In this document: positions 8,542 through 17,153 of the stretch, piece after piece | Position numbering within the stretch: the first letter of the stretch is position 1 | Layout of the letters: every line of letters begins with the position of its first letter | Source of the DNA: Bacillota bacterium | GTDB taxonomy: Bacteria; Bacillota; Clostridia; Christensenellales; QAND01 | NCBI GenBank assembly: GCA_003150225.1 | Contig: QAND01000023.1 | Span: forward strand, 1-64,000 | Direction: 5' to 3' | DNA length: 64,000 nucleotides | Translations under genes and position numbers: made by a program | The notes under the pieces: generated by a model | The model's database searches: none | The model's input: only the letters and a program-made list of their open reading frames with translations | Told to the model about the DNA's origin: nothing

Positions 8542-11500
8542 ATGGTCAACCGGGTATATGTGGAAAAGCGTCCTGGATTCGATATAGAAGCCCAGGGTCT
8601 TTTGGCCGATCTTTTAAAATATCTGTCTCTGCCCCATCTCACGGGGCTGCGGCTCTTTAACCGCTATGATGTGGAAGGGCTCAGCCAGGAGGAATTCACC
8701 AAAGCCAAGGGGACCATCTTTTCGGAGCCCAATGCCGATTATGTCTATGACGAAGCGCTTCCCGCCATGGAGGGCGCTACCGTTTTTTGCGTAGAATATC
8801 TGCCCGGGCAGTTCGATCAGCGGGCGGACTCCGCCGCCCAGTGCGTACAGCTTTTAACCGCGGGAGAAATGCCCACCGTCCGTAGCGCCCGGGTATACGC
8901 CCTTTTGGGGGAGATCACCCCGGAGGAGCTGGAAGCGGTGCAGCGCTACTGTGTCAACCCGGTGGAAAGCCGTCTCGCCTCCATGGACAAGCCCAATTCC
9001 CTGGCCCTCGTCACCGAAGCACCCCAGTCCGTTGCGGTATTGGATGGATTCACCGCCATGGATGAAACGGCGCTTTTCGCCCTGCACCAATCCCTGGGAC
9101 TGGCCATGAGCCTCGCCGATCTATGCTTTTGCCAGGCGTATTTCCGGGACCAGGAACATCGGGATCCTACCATCACCGAAATCAGAGTCATTGACACCTA
9201 TTGGTCGGATCATTGCCGCCACACCACCTTTTTAACCCGGCTGGATGATCTTACCGTCACAGGAGGCACCGCCAAGGAGGCGGTAGAGTCCGCCCTAAAG
9301 CAATATCTTTCTCTTAGGAAAAAGGTCTATGGAGATCGGGAAAAGGATATCTGCCTCATGGATATGGCCACCATTGGCGCCAAGGCCATCAGACAAGCCG
9401 GCGGCCTCCAGGATTTGGATGAATCCGAGGAGATCAACGCCTGCTCCATCCGGATTACCGCTGTGGTGAACGGACGGGAAGAACCCTGGCTGGTTCAGTT
9501 TAAAAATGAGACCCACAACCACCCCACCGAGATCGAACCCTTCGGCGGCGCCGCCACCTGTCTGGGCGGAGCCATCCGGGACCCCCTCTCCGGTCGGGCC
9601 TATGTCTACCAGGCTATGCGGGTCACCGGCAGCGCCGATCCCCTAACCCCCTTTGAAAACACCCTTGCCGGCAAGCTGCCCCAGCGGCAGATCACCACCA
9701 AGGCCGCACAGGGCTACTCCAGCTACGGCAACCAGATCGGTATCGCTACCGGCCAGGTAACGGAGCTATATCATCCCGACTACGTAGCCAAGCGCTTTGA
9801 GGTAGGGGCCGTGGTGGGAGCCTGCCCCGCGGAAAACGTGATTCGAGAAACCCCGGAAAAGGGTGACGTCATCATCCTGCTGGGCGGCCGCACCGGCCGG
9901 GACGGCATTGGCGGCGCCACCGGCAGCAGCAAGGAGCATACCGAAAACAGCATCGAGACCTGCGGCGCCGAGGTACAAAAGGGCAACCCCCCAACCGAGC
10001 GGAAACTGCAGCGCCTGTTCCGGGATGGAGCTGTCAGCTCCATGATCAAACGCTGTAACGATTTTGGCGCGGGTGGGGTATCGGTAGCCATCGGCGAGCT
10101 GGCCCCCAGCCTTCACATCGACTTGGATCAGGTAAAAAAGAAATACGATGGTTTGGACGGCACCGAGCTCGCCATCTCCGAATCCCAGGAGCGGATGGCC
10201 GTAGTGGTAGCGGAGACCAACGCTCCCGCCTTTATGGCCGCCGCGGAACGGGAAAATCTGGAGGCCGCTGTGGTCGCCCGGGTGGAGGAGGATGGCTATC
10301 TTACCATGGTTTGGCGTGGAGAAACCATTGTGCGCCTGTCTCGGGCGTTCCTGGACACCAACGGCGTAACCCAGTCGGCCAAGGCCACCATCACCGCTCC
10401 CGACCTAGCCGACGATTACCGGAAGGCCATTCCCGCCGTCCTAGCTGGGCGGTCCCGTCAGGAGGCCTTCCTGCAAAACATGGCCCGACTGGAGGTCTGC
10501 GGCCAACACGGCCTGGTGGAGCGGTTTGATTCCACCATTGGAGCGGGCACGGTGCTGATGCCCTTCGGCGGCAAAACTCAGCTTACTCCCGAGGAAGCCA
10601 TGGTGGCTAAGCTCCCCATTCTTGCTGGAGAAACGGATACCGCCACCGCTATGGCCTATGGATTCCTCCCAGCCCATGTAAAGCAATCCCCCTTCTATGG
10701 CGCGCTTTACGCCGTGGTAGAATCCATGAGCAAGCTCTGCGCCGTAGGAGCAGACGCCCTCACCGCTCGGTTGAGCCTCCAGGAGTATTTTGAGCGTCTG
10801 CGCCAGGATCCCCTCCGCTGGGGCAAGCCCGCAGGAGCCCTTTTAGGTGCGCTTACGGCCCAGATGGGATTGGGGGTTCCCGCCATCGGAGGCAAAGACA
10901 GTATGTCCGGCTCCTTTGAAGACCTGGACGTCCCCCCCAGCCTGGTCTCCTTTGCCATCGCCACCACCACTGCGTCCGGTACCGTCAGCGCCAGCTTCAA
11001 GGAAGCAGGACACCGGGTCATTCGGGCGGCTGTTCCGGTGGATGACTACAACATTCCTCAGTGGGAAGAGCTGAAAGACCTGTACCGGGGCGTTCACAGC
11101 CTGGCGGAAAAAGGACAGGTTCTGGCGGCCTCGGTGGTACGGGAGGGCGGCGCCGCTGCCGCCATCGGCCGTATGGCCCTGGGCAATGGCGTCGGCTTTT
11201 CCGCCGATGCGCTGCTATCCCCCGGAGAACTATACGCTCCTGCCTCCGGCGATCTAATCCTTGAAGTGGCGGATGGCTGCGAGATCCCCTTCTCCTACAT
11301 TCCATTGGGCATCACCATCTTGGAAGCGGAGATTCAGCTCAACGGGGTCTCCATCCCTCTAACCCAGGTGGAAGCGGCCTACCGGGGTACTCTGGAGCCG
11401 GTATTCCCCACCAAGACCCCCGCTGCTCCCCTCTTTATGTCTGGAGAACTATATCGCGGCAAACCCGCTGTCAGTAAACGGAAATTTGCCGCGCCCCGGG

Positions 11501-12285
11501 TGGTAATCCCCGCCTTCCCCGGCACCAACTGCGAGGTGGACTCCGCTCGGGTGTTCCAAGAGGCGGGTGCCATACCTCAAATTGTCGTTATGAACAACCT
11601 TACAAGCCAGGGCATCCTCAGCAGCATTCAGGAGCTGAAGGCCGCTTTGGATCAATCCCAGATCCTCATGCTGCCCGGCGGTTTCTCGGGGGGTGATGAG
11701 CCCGACGGCTCCGGCAAATTCATCGCCACCACCCTTCGGAACCCCGTCGTTCGGGACGCTGTGATGGAACTGCTCTCCCGGGATGGGCTGATCCTGGGGG
11801 TATGCAACGGCTTCCAAGCCCTCATCAAAACCGGGCTGATCCCCTATGGTGAAATTCGGGAGACGGGAGAGGAGGACCCCACCCTCACCTTCAATACCAT
11901 TGGACGGCATGTCTCCCGGATGGCGCGGGTTCGGGTCACCTCCACCCTATCCCCTTGGATGGCCTCTTTTACGCCGGGGGAAGTGCAATCGGTGCCCCTC
12001 AGCCATGGCGAAGGCCGTCTGGCAGCCACCGAGGCGGATATCCGCCGGCTGTTCCAAAGCGGCCAAGTGTCCTATCAGTATGTGGATGAGGCCGGACAGC
12101 CCACCATGGACATCGCCCACAATCCCAACGGTTCCTTCTGCGCCGTGGAGGGGTTGTGCAGTCCCGACGGCCATGTCATGGGCCGTATGGGCCATGCCGA
12201 GCGGCTGCTGGGCGGCTCCTGTAAAAACGTTCCCGGCAACCGAACCTACCAGATGTTCCAAAATGGAGTCAATTACTTCAAATAA
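8542..12285 (+). CDS. purL: Phosphoribosylformylglycinamidine synthase, single-chain form
   Basis: Fourth step of purine synthesis: FGAR plus glutamine and ATP to FGAM. This is the large fused form of 1247 residues, with an N-terminal linker, two AIRS-like halves (TYWSDHCRHTTF, ETHNHPTEIEPFGGAATCLGG, and later GAVGADALTARLSLQEYF-like sequence) and a C-terminal glutaminase beginning VVIPAFPGTNCEVD. The glutaminase nucleophile is in GVCNGFQ, with SHGEGR further on, so it appears active. GGAGG lies 8 nt before the ATG at 8542; the open frame upstream to 8401 has no support. It stands alone on this strand with its own promoter and terminator, away from purF and purB. Confidence 0.95.
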   Translation: MVNRVYVEKRPGFDIEAQGLLADLLKYLSLPHLTGLRLFNRYDVEGLSQEEFTKAKGTIFSEPNADYVYDEALPAMEGATVFCVEYLPGQFDQRADSAAQCVQLLTAGEMPTVRSARVYALLGEITPEELEAVQRYCVNPVESRLASMDKPNSLALVTEAPQSVAVLDGFTAMDETALFALHQSLGLAMSLADLCFCQAYFRDQEHRDPTITEIRVIDTYWSDHCRHTTFLTRLDDLTVTGGTAKEAVESALKQYLSLRKKVYGDREKDICLMDMATIGAKAIRQAGGLQDLDESEEINACSIRITAVVNGREEPWLVQFKNETHNHPTEIEPFGGAATCLGGAIRDPLSGRAYVYQAMRVTGSADPLTPFENTLAGKLPQRQITTKAAQGYSSYGNQIGIATGQVTELYHPDYVAKRFEVGAVVGACPAENVIRETPEKGDVIILLGGRTGRDGIGGATGSSKEHTENSIETCGAEVQKGNPPTERKLQRLFRDGAVSSMIKRCNDFGAGGVSVAIGELAPSLHIDLDQVKKKYDGLDGTELAISESQERMAVVVAETNAPAFMAAAERENLEAAVVARVEEDGYLTMVWRGETIVRLSRAFLDTNGVTQSAKATITAPDLADDYRKAIPAVLAGRSRQEAFLQNMARLEVCGQHGLVERFDSTIGAGTVLMPFGGKTQLTPEEAMVAKLPILAGETDTATAMAYGFLPAHVKQSPFYGALYAVVESMSKLCAVGADALTARLSLQEYFERLRQDPLRWGKPAGALLGALTAQMGLGVPAIGGKDSMSGSFEDLDVPPSLVSFAIATTTASGTVSASFKEAGHRVIRAAVPVDDYNIPQWEELKDLYRGVHSLAEKGQVLAASVVREGGAAAAIGRMALGNGVGFSADALLSPGELYAPASGDLILEVADGCEIPFSYIPLGITILEAEIQLNGVSIPLTQVEAAYRGTLEPVFPTKTPAAPLFMSGELYRGKPAVSKRKFAAPRVVIPAFPGTNCEVDSARVFQEAGAIPQIVVMNNLTSQGILSSIQELKAALDQSQILMLPGGFSGGDEPDGSGKFIATTLRNPVVRDAVMELLSRDGLILGVCNGFQALIKTGLIPYGEIRETGEEDPTLTFNTIGRHVSRMARVRVTSTLSPWMASFTPGEVQSVPLSHGEGRLAATEADIRRLFQSGQVSYQYVDEAGQPTMDIAHNPNGSFCAVEGLCSPDGHVMGRMGHAERLLGGSCKNVPGNRTYQMFQNGVNYFK

Positions 12286-12294
12286 GCGATACAG

Positions 12295-12322
12295 AAAGCC
12301 GCGGCGGTTGCCGCGGCTTTTT
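12295..12322 (+). terminator. Terminator after purL
   Basis: Perfect 10-bp stem AAAGCCGCGG / CCGCGGCTTT, 6-nt loop, ending in a T run. Confidence 0.9.
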
Positions 12323-12381
12323 AGAATATGCTCAATCTTATTCTTCCTGTGCCAAGATTATCCGGCCGGTTCTATCTGCGT

Positions 12382-12624
12382 CTATCGAATCTCCTGTTCC
12401 AGATGATCAAACTCCGGCGTGGAAAAGAACTCTCCCAGGGTGATGCCAAAACCATCGCAAAGTTTTTTGATATTCACAATCCCCGGATTCCGGCTTTCTC
12501 CATTTAAAATGCTTTTGACGGTGCTCTGAGGCACCGCCGAATATATCGCGATTCGATTTGGTGTAAATCCTTTCTCCTCACAAAGCTGAACGATTCGCCT
12601 CGCAACGGCTTGCTGGGTGTTCAT
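12382..12624 (-). CDS. XRE-family DNA-binding repressor
   Basis: An 80-residue helix-turn-helix protein of the Cro/CI type with almost nothing outside the HTH domain. The recognition part is seen in SAVPQSTVKSILNGESRNPG, followed by the usual helix INIKKLCDGFGITLGEF-like. The second ATG (12624) is preferred because GGAGGA ends 6 nt before it, while it abuts the first ATG directly. It is divergent from a SLOG-fold protein and the shared 120-bp gap carries two copies of a 16-bp palindrome, so I infer that this protein is an autorepressor that also controls the SLOG gene. Confidence 0.85.
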   Translation of the reverse strand: MNTQQAVARRIVQLCEEKGFTPNRIAIYSAVPQSTVKSILNGESRNPGIVNIKKLCDGFGITLGEFFSTPEFDHLEQEIR

Positions 12625-12677
12625 TGGCATTCCTCCATTGTCATATTCGTAGGATATGCCATATACAAGTGGAATAT

Positions 12678-12693
12678 TAGTGATATTTCACTA
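12678..12693. promoter_or_regulatory. Operator copy 1 of the XRE/SLOG module
   Basis: TAGTGATATTTCACTA, arms TAGTGA/TCACTA. It overlaps the likely -35 (TTTCAC, 12686-12691) of the SLOG gene promoter. Near-identical to the copy at 12714-12729; starts are 36 bp apart. Confidence 0.7.
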
Positions 12694-12714
12694 AAGCGTC
12701 CCTTGTGCTAATAT
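12686..12714 (+). promoter_or_regulatory. Promoter of the SLOG-fold gene
   Basis: TTTCAC (12686-12691), 17-nt spacer, TAATAT (12709-12714). Both ends touch one of the two palindromic operators, as expected for direct repression. Confidence 0.5.
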
Positions 12715-12729
12715 AGTGATATATCACTA
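12714..12729. promoter_or_regulatory. Operator copy 2 of the XRE/SLOG module
   Basis: TAGTGATATATCACTA, a perfect 16-bp palindrome around the predicted transcription start of the SLOG gene. Confidence 0.72.
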
Positions 12730-12745
12730 TCCAGAGGTGTTTGCA

Positions 12746-13225
12746 GTGGACGAACAGACCTGTTGCTTTGTGGGGCATCGCCTCATTCCCAAGGAGAAAC
12801 GCAGAGGAATTCGCAAAAAACTAGAATGGGCAATCTGTACTTTAATTGAACTCGGCGTTACCACCTTCCTAACGAGCGGCACGCTGGGGTTCGACATCAT
12901 GGCCGCGGGAACGGTTTTGCGCTTAAAACGGGCGTTTCCTCACATTCGTTTGATTCTGATCCTTCCCCAGGAAAACCAGATACGGCATTGGCGGGACAGC
13001 AGCATTGCCAACTATCGGCTGATACGGGAACACGCCGATGGCGTCATCTTTCTGCTTCGACAGAATGGCGCCGGCCATACCGAGGAGCGGATGCAATATC
13101 TGGCGGAACACAGCGACTGGTGCATCTGTTATCTCAGCGGAGAGGTGGGTGAAACCAGGAATACGGTAGAATACCTCAAAAGCCAGGCGATCCCCCTGGT
13201 AAATATCGCAAAAAAGCCGCTGTAA
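12746..13225 (+). CDS. SLOG-family (DUF1273/YpsA-like) protein
   Basis: A 159-residue Rossmann-like protein resembling the YpsA/DUF1273 branch of the SLOG superfamily, thought to bind nucleotides or related ligands. Family marks: CCFVGHR at the N-terminus, TSGTLGFDIMAA in place of the common GGA-x-GFD, LPQENQIRHW, and EERMQYLAEHSDWCICY. The usual C-terminal GGT is replaced by GETRNTVEYL. I chose a GTG start at 12746, about 8 nt after AGAGGTG; the ATG at 12716 lies within the operator. Lone gene under the divergent XRE repressor. Function unknown; SLOG proteins are known in phage and conflict settings, but nothing else here supports a defence role. Confidence 0.8.
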   Translation: MDEQTCCFVGHRLIPKEKRRGIRKKLEWAICTLIELGVTTFLTSGTLGFDIMAAGTVLRLKRAFPHIRLILILPQENQIRHWRDSSIANYRLIREHADGVIFLLRQNGAGHTEERMQYLAEHSDWCICYLSGEVGETRNTVEYLKSQAIPLVNIAKKPL

Positions 13226-13238
13226 CCAGCGGCTTTTT
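13211..13238 (+). terminator. Terminator overlapping the SLOG gene stop
   Basis: 12-bp stem AAAAAGCCGCTG / CAGCGGCTTTTT; the stop codon TAA is in the loop. Confidence 0.9.
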
Positions 13239-13302
13239 CTTGATCTCTTTACGCATGTAAAATCCGAAGACAGAGTTTTGGTTAAGCAGCCCATTCTGCC
13301 CG

Positions 13303-13848
13303 TTAGATGGATTTTCCCAGAGCTCGGGCTTCCTCCAGCGCCGGATGTCCCAAAATGGCGCCCTTGTCCCCGCAGCCGGGGGCTAGTACGATGCCCCGGT
13401 CAGTCCAGTTCAGACTGCCCTGGGTAATCAATCGATATACCTCTATCGCCCCAGCAAATTTTTCCCGCTCCTCAACGGCGCCGCATAGCAAAAGCGCTGA
13501 TTCCTTAATTTGAAGAATTCCGCGTCCGGTATAGGCGCTGAGCCGATCAATGACTGCTTTTAATTGAGCGGTAAAATCATACCAATACAGAGGAGAAGCC
13601 AAAACGATGACCTCCGCCTCACGCAGGTAGGAATCCAACCGGCTGAAGTCATCCTCAAACACACAGGGCCTGTTCTGGCTAAAGCAGGCGTTGCAAGCCC
13701 TGCATCCGCCGATGTTCGCACGGCCTGCGGCAAACACATGCACCGCATGCCCTGCCTCCTTGGCCCCCTCAACAAATGCCGCCGCCAGAAGGTCGCTGTT
13801 GCCGCCTACCCGGGGACTTCCCGTCAAAACCAGTATCTTCTTTCCCAT
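13303..13848 (-). CDS. Flavodoxin-like NAD(P)H-dependent oxidoreductase
   Basis: A 181-residue FMN-dependent reductase of the iron-sulfur flavoprotein/NADPH-FMN reductase group. FMN phosphate loop TGSPRVGGNSDLL is at residues 9-21 and the second flavin loop at ASPLYWYDF. A cysteine pair CRACNACF near residue 49 resembles the cluster-binding region of iron-sulfur flavoproteins, though the spacing should be checked. Substrate unknown. Its start is ATG 13848, 5-6 nt after GGGAGA; a stronger AGGAGG upstream belongs to another frame. Lone gene between the SLOG terminator and the gatB terminator. Confidence 0.85.
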   Translation of the reverse strand: MGKKILVLTGSPRVGGNSDLLAAAFVEGAKEAGHAVHVFAAGRANIGGCRACNACFSQNRPCVFEDDFSRLDSYLREAEVIVLASPLYWYDFTAQLKAVIDRLSAYTGRGILQIKESALLLCGAVEEREKFAGAIEVYRLITQGSLNWTDRGIVLAPGCGDKGAILGHPALEEARALGKSI

Positions 13849-13912
13849 ACCCGTCTCCCATCCAATTCATTTCCTCCTACTATATATACCCGTTTCTAAA
13901 ACTCCCGTCAAC

Positions 13913-13944
13913 AGAGAAGCCGCTGGCATCCCAGCGGCTTCTCT
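13913..13944 (-). terminator. Terminator of the aspS-gatCAB operon
   Basis: Perfect 14-bp stem AGAGAAGCCGCTGG / CCAGCGGCTTCTCT with 4-nt loop just after the gatB stop. The U run is short. Confidence 0.8.
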
Positions 13945-13955
13945 TGGCATTTACG

Positions 13956-15377
13956 CTATTTTCCCAGTTTCTCGTGCAGCAGACGGTTCACTGCGGCAGG
14001 ATCCGCCTTGCCCCGGAGCTTCTTCATACAGTTGCCCACAAGAGCGCCAAAGGCTTTTTCCTTCCCGCCGAGATAATCCTGGACAATCTTCTGATTCTCC
14101 GCCAGAACCTCCTCCACCGCAGTCTCCAAAGCACCGGTATCGGTAACGATCAAAAGACCATTTTCCTCCACATAGCGTTTGGGGTCGGCTCCCGTCTGGA
14201 AGGCCGCCTCAAAGGCCTCCCGGGCCGCGGACCGGTTGACCTTGCCGTCCGCCAGGAGCCCGATGACGTCCGCCAGCTTTTGGGGCTCCAGTTCCACATC
14301 GGAAGCGTCCATGTCCGCGTTTTTAACAAGCCGCAGCAGATCTCCCATAATCCAGTTGGAGACCTCCTTTGGCTTACCGCACAGCGCCACCGTTCCCTCG
14401 AACAGCCGGGCTAAAGCAGCAGTACCGGTAATGATATCGGTATCGTATTCCGGCAAGCCGTATTCCGACCGATACCGGGCCTTTTTGGCTGCCGGCAGCT
14501 CCGGCAAGCTCTCTCGGATGTCCGCAAGATATGCCTCGGACAACTCCAGGGGCGGGATGTCCGGCTCGGGGAAATAACGGTAATCCTGGGCGTTCTCCTT
14601 GCTCCGCATGGCGAAGCTGGCGTCCTTGTTCTCGTCCCAGCGCCGGGTCTCCTGAACCACCTGCTTGCCGGACTCCAAAAGCTCGATCTGCCGTTTTGCC
14701 TCGTACTCGATAGCCCGGGCGATGGCCTTAAAGGAGTTCATGTTTTTCATCTCGGTGCGGACGCCATAGGCCTCCTGTCCCACTGGCCGTATCGAAAGGT
14801 TGACGTCCGCCCGCATGGAGCCCTCCTGCATCTTGCAGTCCGAAACTCCCAAATATTCCAGAATGGACTTCAGCCGGGTTAGATATTCGATGACCTCTTC
14901 CCCGCTCCGGAAATCCGGCTGGGTGACGATCTCAATGAGGGGCACGCCGCAACGGTTGTAATCGGCCAAAGAAGCATCGGAAAAGGCATCGTGGACCAGC
15001 TTGCCCGCGTCCTCCTCCATATGGATCTCCCGGATACCGATGGACTTTCCGCCGCCGATCTCCAAACTGCCATCCTGGCAGATGGGCAGATAGAGCTGGC
15101 TGATCTGATAGGCCTTGGGCAAATCGGGATAGAAATAATTCTTCCGGTCAAACCGGTTATACCGGCTGATCTCGCAATTAAGAGCCATGCCCGCCTTAAC
15201 GGTGTACTCCACCACCTTTTCGTTGAGAACGGGAAGCACCCCCGGCATACCGGTACAGATGGGGCAGCACTGGGTGTTGGGCTCCCCGCCGAAGGCAGTG
15301 CTACATCCGCAGAAGATTTTGCTCTTGGTGGAAAGCTCTACATGGGTTTCCAGCCCAATGACGGTTTCATACTGCAT
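13956..15377 (-). CDS. gatB: Asp/Glu-tRNA(Asn/Gln) amidotransferase subunit B
   Basis: Subunit of GatCAB, which converts mischarged Asp-tRNA(Asn) and Glu-tRNA(Gln) to the amide forms. GatB binds the tRNA and carries the kinase/transamidase site. It has the family N-terminus YETVIGLETHVEL, the zinc-site cysteines (FCGCS and CCPICTGMPG), and a C-terminal YqeY-like tail that ends at residue 473. Start 4 bp after gatA stop, so the operon is tightly packed. No defect seen. Confidence 0.97.
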   Translation of the reverse strand: MQYETVIGLETHVELSTKSKIFCGCSTAFGGEPNTQCCPICTGMPGVLPVLNEKVVEYTVKAGMALNCEISRYNRFDRKNYFYPDLPKAYQISQLYLPICQDGSLEIGGGKSIGIREIHMEEDAGKLVHDAFSDASLADYNRCGVPLIEIVTQPDFRSGEEVIEYLTRLKSILEYLGVSDCKMQEGSMRADVNLSIRPVGQEAYGVRTEMKNMNSFKAIARAIEYEAKRQIELLESGKQVVQETRRWDENKDASFAMRSKENAQDYRYFPEPDIPPLELSEAYLADIRESLPELPAAKKARYRSEYGLPEYDTDIITGTAALARLFEGTVALCGKPKEVSNWIMGDLLRLVKNADMDASDVELEPQKLADVIGLLADGKVNRSAAREAFEAAFQTGADPKRYVEENGLLIVTDTGALETAVEEVLAENQKIVQDYLGGKEKAFGALVGNCMKKLRGKADPAAVNRLLHEKLGK

Positions 15378-15380
15378 GGC

Positions 15381-16832
15381 TTACGCCTCCTCTCTGGGAA
15401 ACCGGGTATGGAAGTCCGTGACGGCCTGATAGCTTTCCCCTACCCCCAGAAGCATCCGATCGGAAAAAGCGGGCCCGATGAGCTGCATTCCAATGGGCAG
15501 GTTCAGATCGTCAAAACCGCAGGGCAAGGCCAGGCCGGGCAGGCCGCACAGGTTGATGGACACGGTGTAAATGTCCATCATACGGATCTTCAAAGGATCC
15601 TCCTGCTTCTGATTCATCAGCGGCGCAGTGATGGGGCTGGTGGGCGACAGGATCATGTCACACTTTTGGAGAGCGTCGTCAAACTCCCGCTTGATTACCG
15701 CGCGAACCTGCATGGCCCTCTTGTAATAGGCGTCGTAATAGCCGGAACTCAGTACAAAACTTCCCAGCATGATCCGCCGCTTCACCTCGGCGCCAAAGCC
15801 CTCCGTCCGAGAGCTGACGTAGAGGTCATAAAGATCCTGGTATTCTCGAGCCCGGTAACCATATTTAACCCCGTCAAATCGGGAGAGGTTGCTGCTGGCC
15901 TCGGCGGCGGACACGATGTAATAGGCGGGAATGGCGTAATCCACCGTGCGCATATCCAGATCTACAAGCGTGGCTCCCAACTCTCGGAAAGTCTCCGCCG
16001 CATTTAATACGGCTTCCTTCACATGGGGTTCCAAGCCTTTATCAAAATAGGACACCGGTATGCCGATGCGCTTGCCGCGGATATTTCCATCCACCGGTAC
16101 GGAAAAGTCCACTCCCATGCTGGTGCCATCCCGGCTGTCCTTGCCGGCGATCACGCCAAATAAAGCGCCAGCATCCCGGGCATTCCGAGCAATGGGGCCG
16201 ATTTGATCCAGAGAACTGGCGTGGGCTACCAAGCCATACCGGGACACCGCCCCATAGGTTGGCTTTAAGCCGGTGGTGCCACAAAAAGCGCAAGGTTGGC
16301 GGATGGAGCCGCCGGTATCGGAGCCAAGCGCGGCAAAAGCCGACCGGGCCGCCACTGCCGCAGCAGAACCGCCGGAGCTTCCCCCTGGCACCCGTTTCTT
16401 GTCCCAAGGGTTTTTCACTGGGCCAAAATAGCTGGTCTCGTTGGTGCTGCCCATGGCAAACTCATCCAGGTTGGTTTTACCGATGACCACCACCCCTGCC
16501 GCCCGCAGCTTTTCCACCACGGTAGCGTCATAGGGGGAAACAAAATTCTCCAGCATTCGGCTGCCGCAGGTAAGCCGCCGGTTCTCCATGGCGATATTGT
16601 CCTTTACGGCGATGGGTACCCCAGCCAATGGGGACAGCTCCTCCCCCCGGCCCAGGGCCTCCTGTACCGCTTCCGCCTGACGGAGCGCACCTACCTCATC
16701 CACGAAAATATAGGCGTTATGTTCATCCCGTTTTGCGGCGTCCACCGCCGCACGGGCCGCTTCCACAGGGGAAATCTCCCCCGCCCGTATCCTCTGTCCC
16801 AAATCAAGGGCGCTATACTCCAAAATATCCAT
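15381..16832 (-). CDS. gatA: Asp/Glu-tRNA(Asn/Gln) amidotransferase subunit A
   Basis: Amidase-signature glutaminase that supplies ammonia to GatB through the complex. The Lys-cisSer-Ser triad is supported by VPIAVKDNI and GGSSGGSAAAVAA, and the downstream SDTGGSIRQPC motif is present. Length 483 is normal. It lies 12 bp after gatC and just before gatB, transcribed with aspS under the T-box leader. Confidence 0.97.
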   Translation of the reverse strand: MDILEYSALDLGQRIRAGEISPVEAARAAVDAAKRDEHNAYIFVDEVGALRQAEAVQEALGRGEELSPLAGVPIAVKDNIAMENRRLTCGSRMLENFVSPYDATVVEKLRAAGVVVIGKTNLDEFAMGSTNETSYFGPVKNPWDKKRVPGGSSGGSAAAVAARSAFAALGSDTGGSIRQPCAFCGTTGLKPTYGAVSRYGLVAHASSLDQIGPIARNARDAGALFGVIAGKDSRDGTSMGVDFSVPVDGNIRGKRIGIPVSYFDKGLEPHVKEAVLNAAETFRELGATLVDLDMRTVDYAIPAYYIVSAAEASSNLSRFDGVKYGYRAREYQDLYDLYVSSRTEGFGAEVKRRIMLGSFVLSSGYYDAYYKRAMQVRAVIKREFDDALQKCDMILSPTSPITAPLMNQKQEDPLKIRMMDIYTVSINLCGLPGLALPCGFDDLNLPIGMQLIGPAFSDRMLLGVGESYQAVTDFHTRFPREEA

Positions 16833-16844
16833 GGGTTTCCTCCC

Positions 16845-17138
16845 CTATTCCACTGTCCGGGGTACCCGGAAGCTGTCCTGGGCGGCGTCCGGCGCATTCT
16901 CCAAGATCCGCTCCCGTGGATAGCTCTCCCGCACCGTATCGGAGCGCATGGCGTTGACGATGGGCTGGGGATGGGTGATGGGTTCCACTCCATCCACATC
17001 CACCTCACCCAGTACCTCCACTTGGGCCAATACGTTGCTAAGATCCCGTTTCGCGGCCTCTCGCTCCTCACCGATGAGTTTAAGCCGGCTCAGTTCGGCC
17101 ACGTAGTCGATGAGCGCATCATCTATGGTTACCGACAT
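16845..17138 (-). CDS. gatC: Asp/Glu-tRNA(Asn/Gln) amidotransferase subunit C
   Basis: Small 97-residue belt subunit that stabilises GatA-GatB. It begins with the typical pattern of a short helical region (DDALIDYVAELSRLKL) and has the family VDVDGVEPITHP segment and the C-terminal LRESYP-like motif (VRESYPRE). Between aspS (15 bp away) and gatA. Order aspS-gatC-gatA-gatB. Confidence 0.95.
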   Translation of the reverse strand: MSVTIDDALIDYVAELSRLKLIGEEREAAKRDLSNVLAQVEVLGEVDVDGVEPITHPQPIVNAMRSDTVRESYPRERILENAPDAAQDSFRVPRTVE

Positions 17139-17153
17139 CCCGTATTCTCCTCC

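Noticed and set aside
13845..13885. AGGAGG-ATG short open frame ahead of the flavoprotein gene
   Set aside because: Out of frame with the flavoprotein, about 35 codons, and has no support beyond the ribosome-like site.
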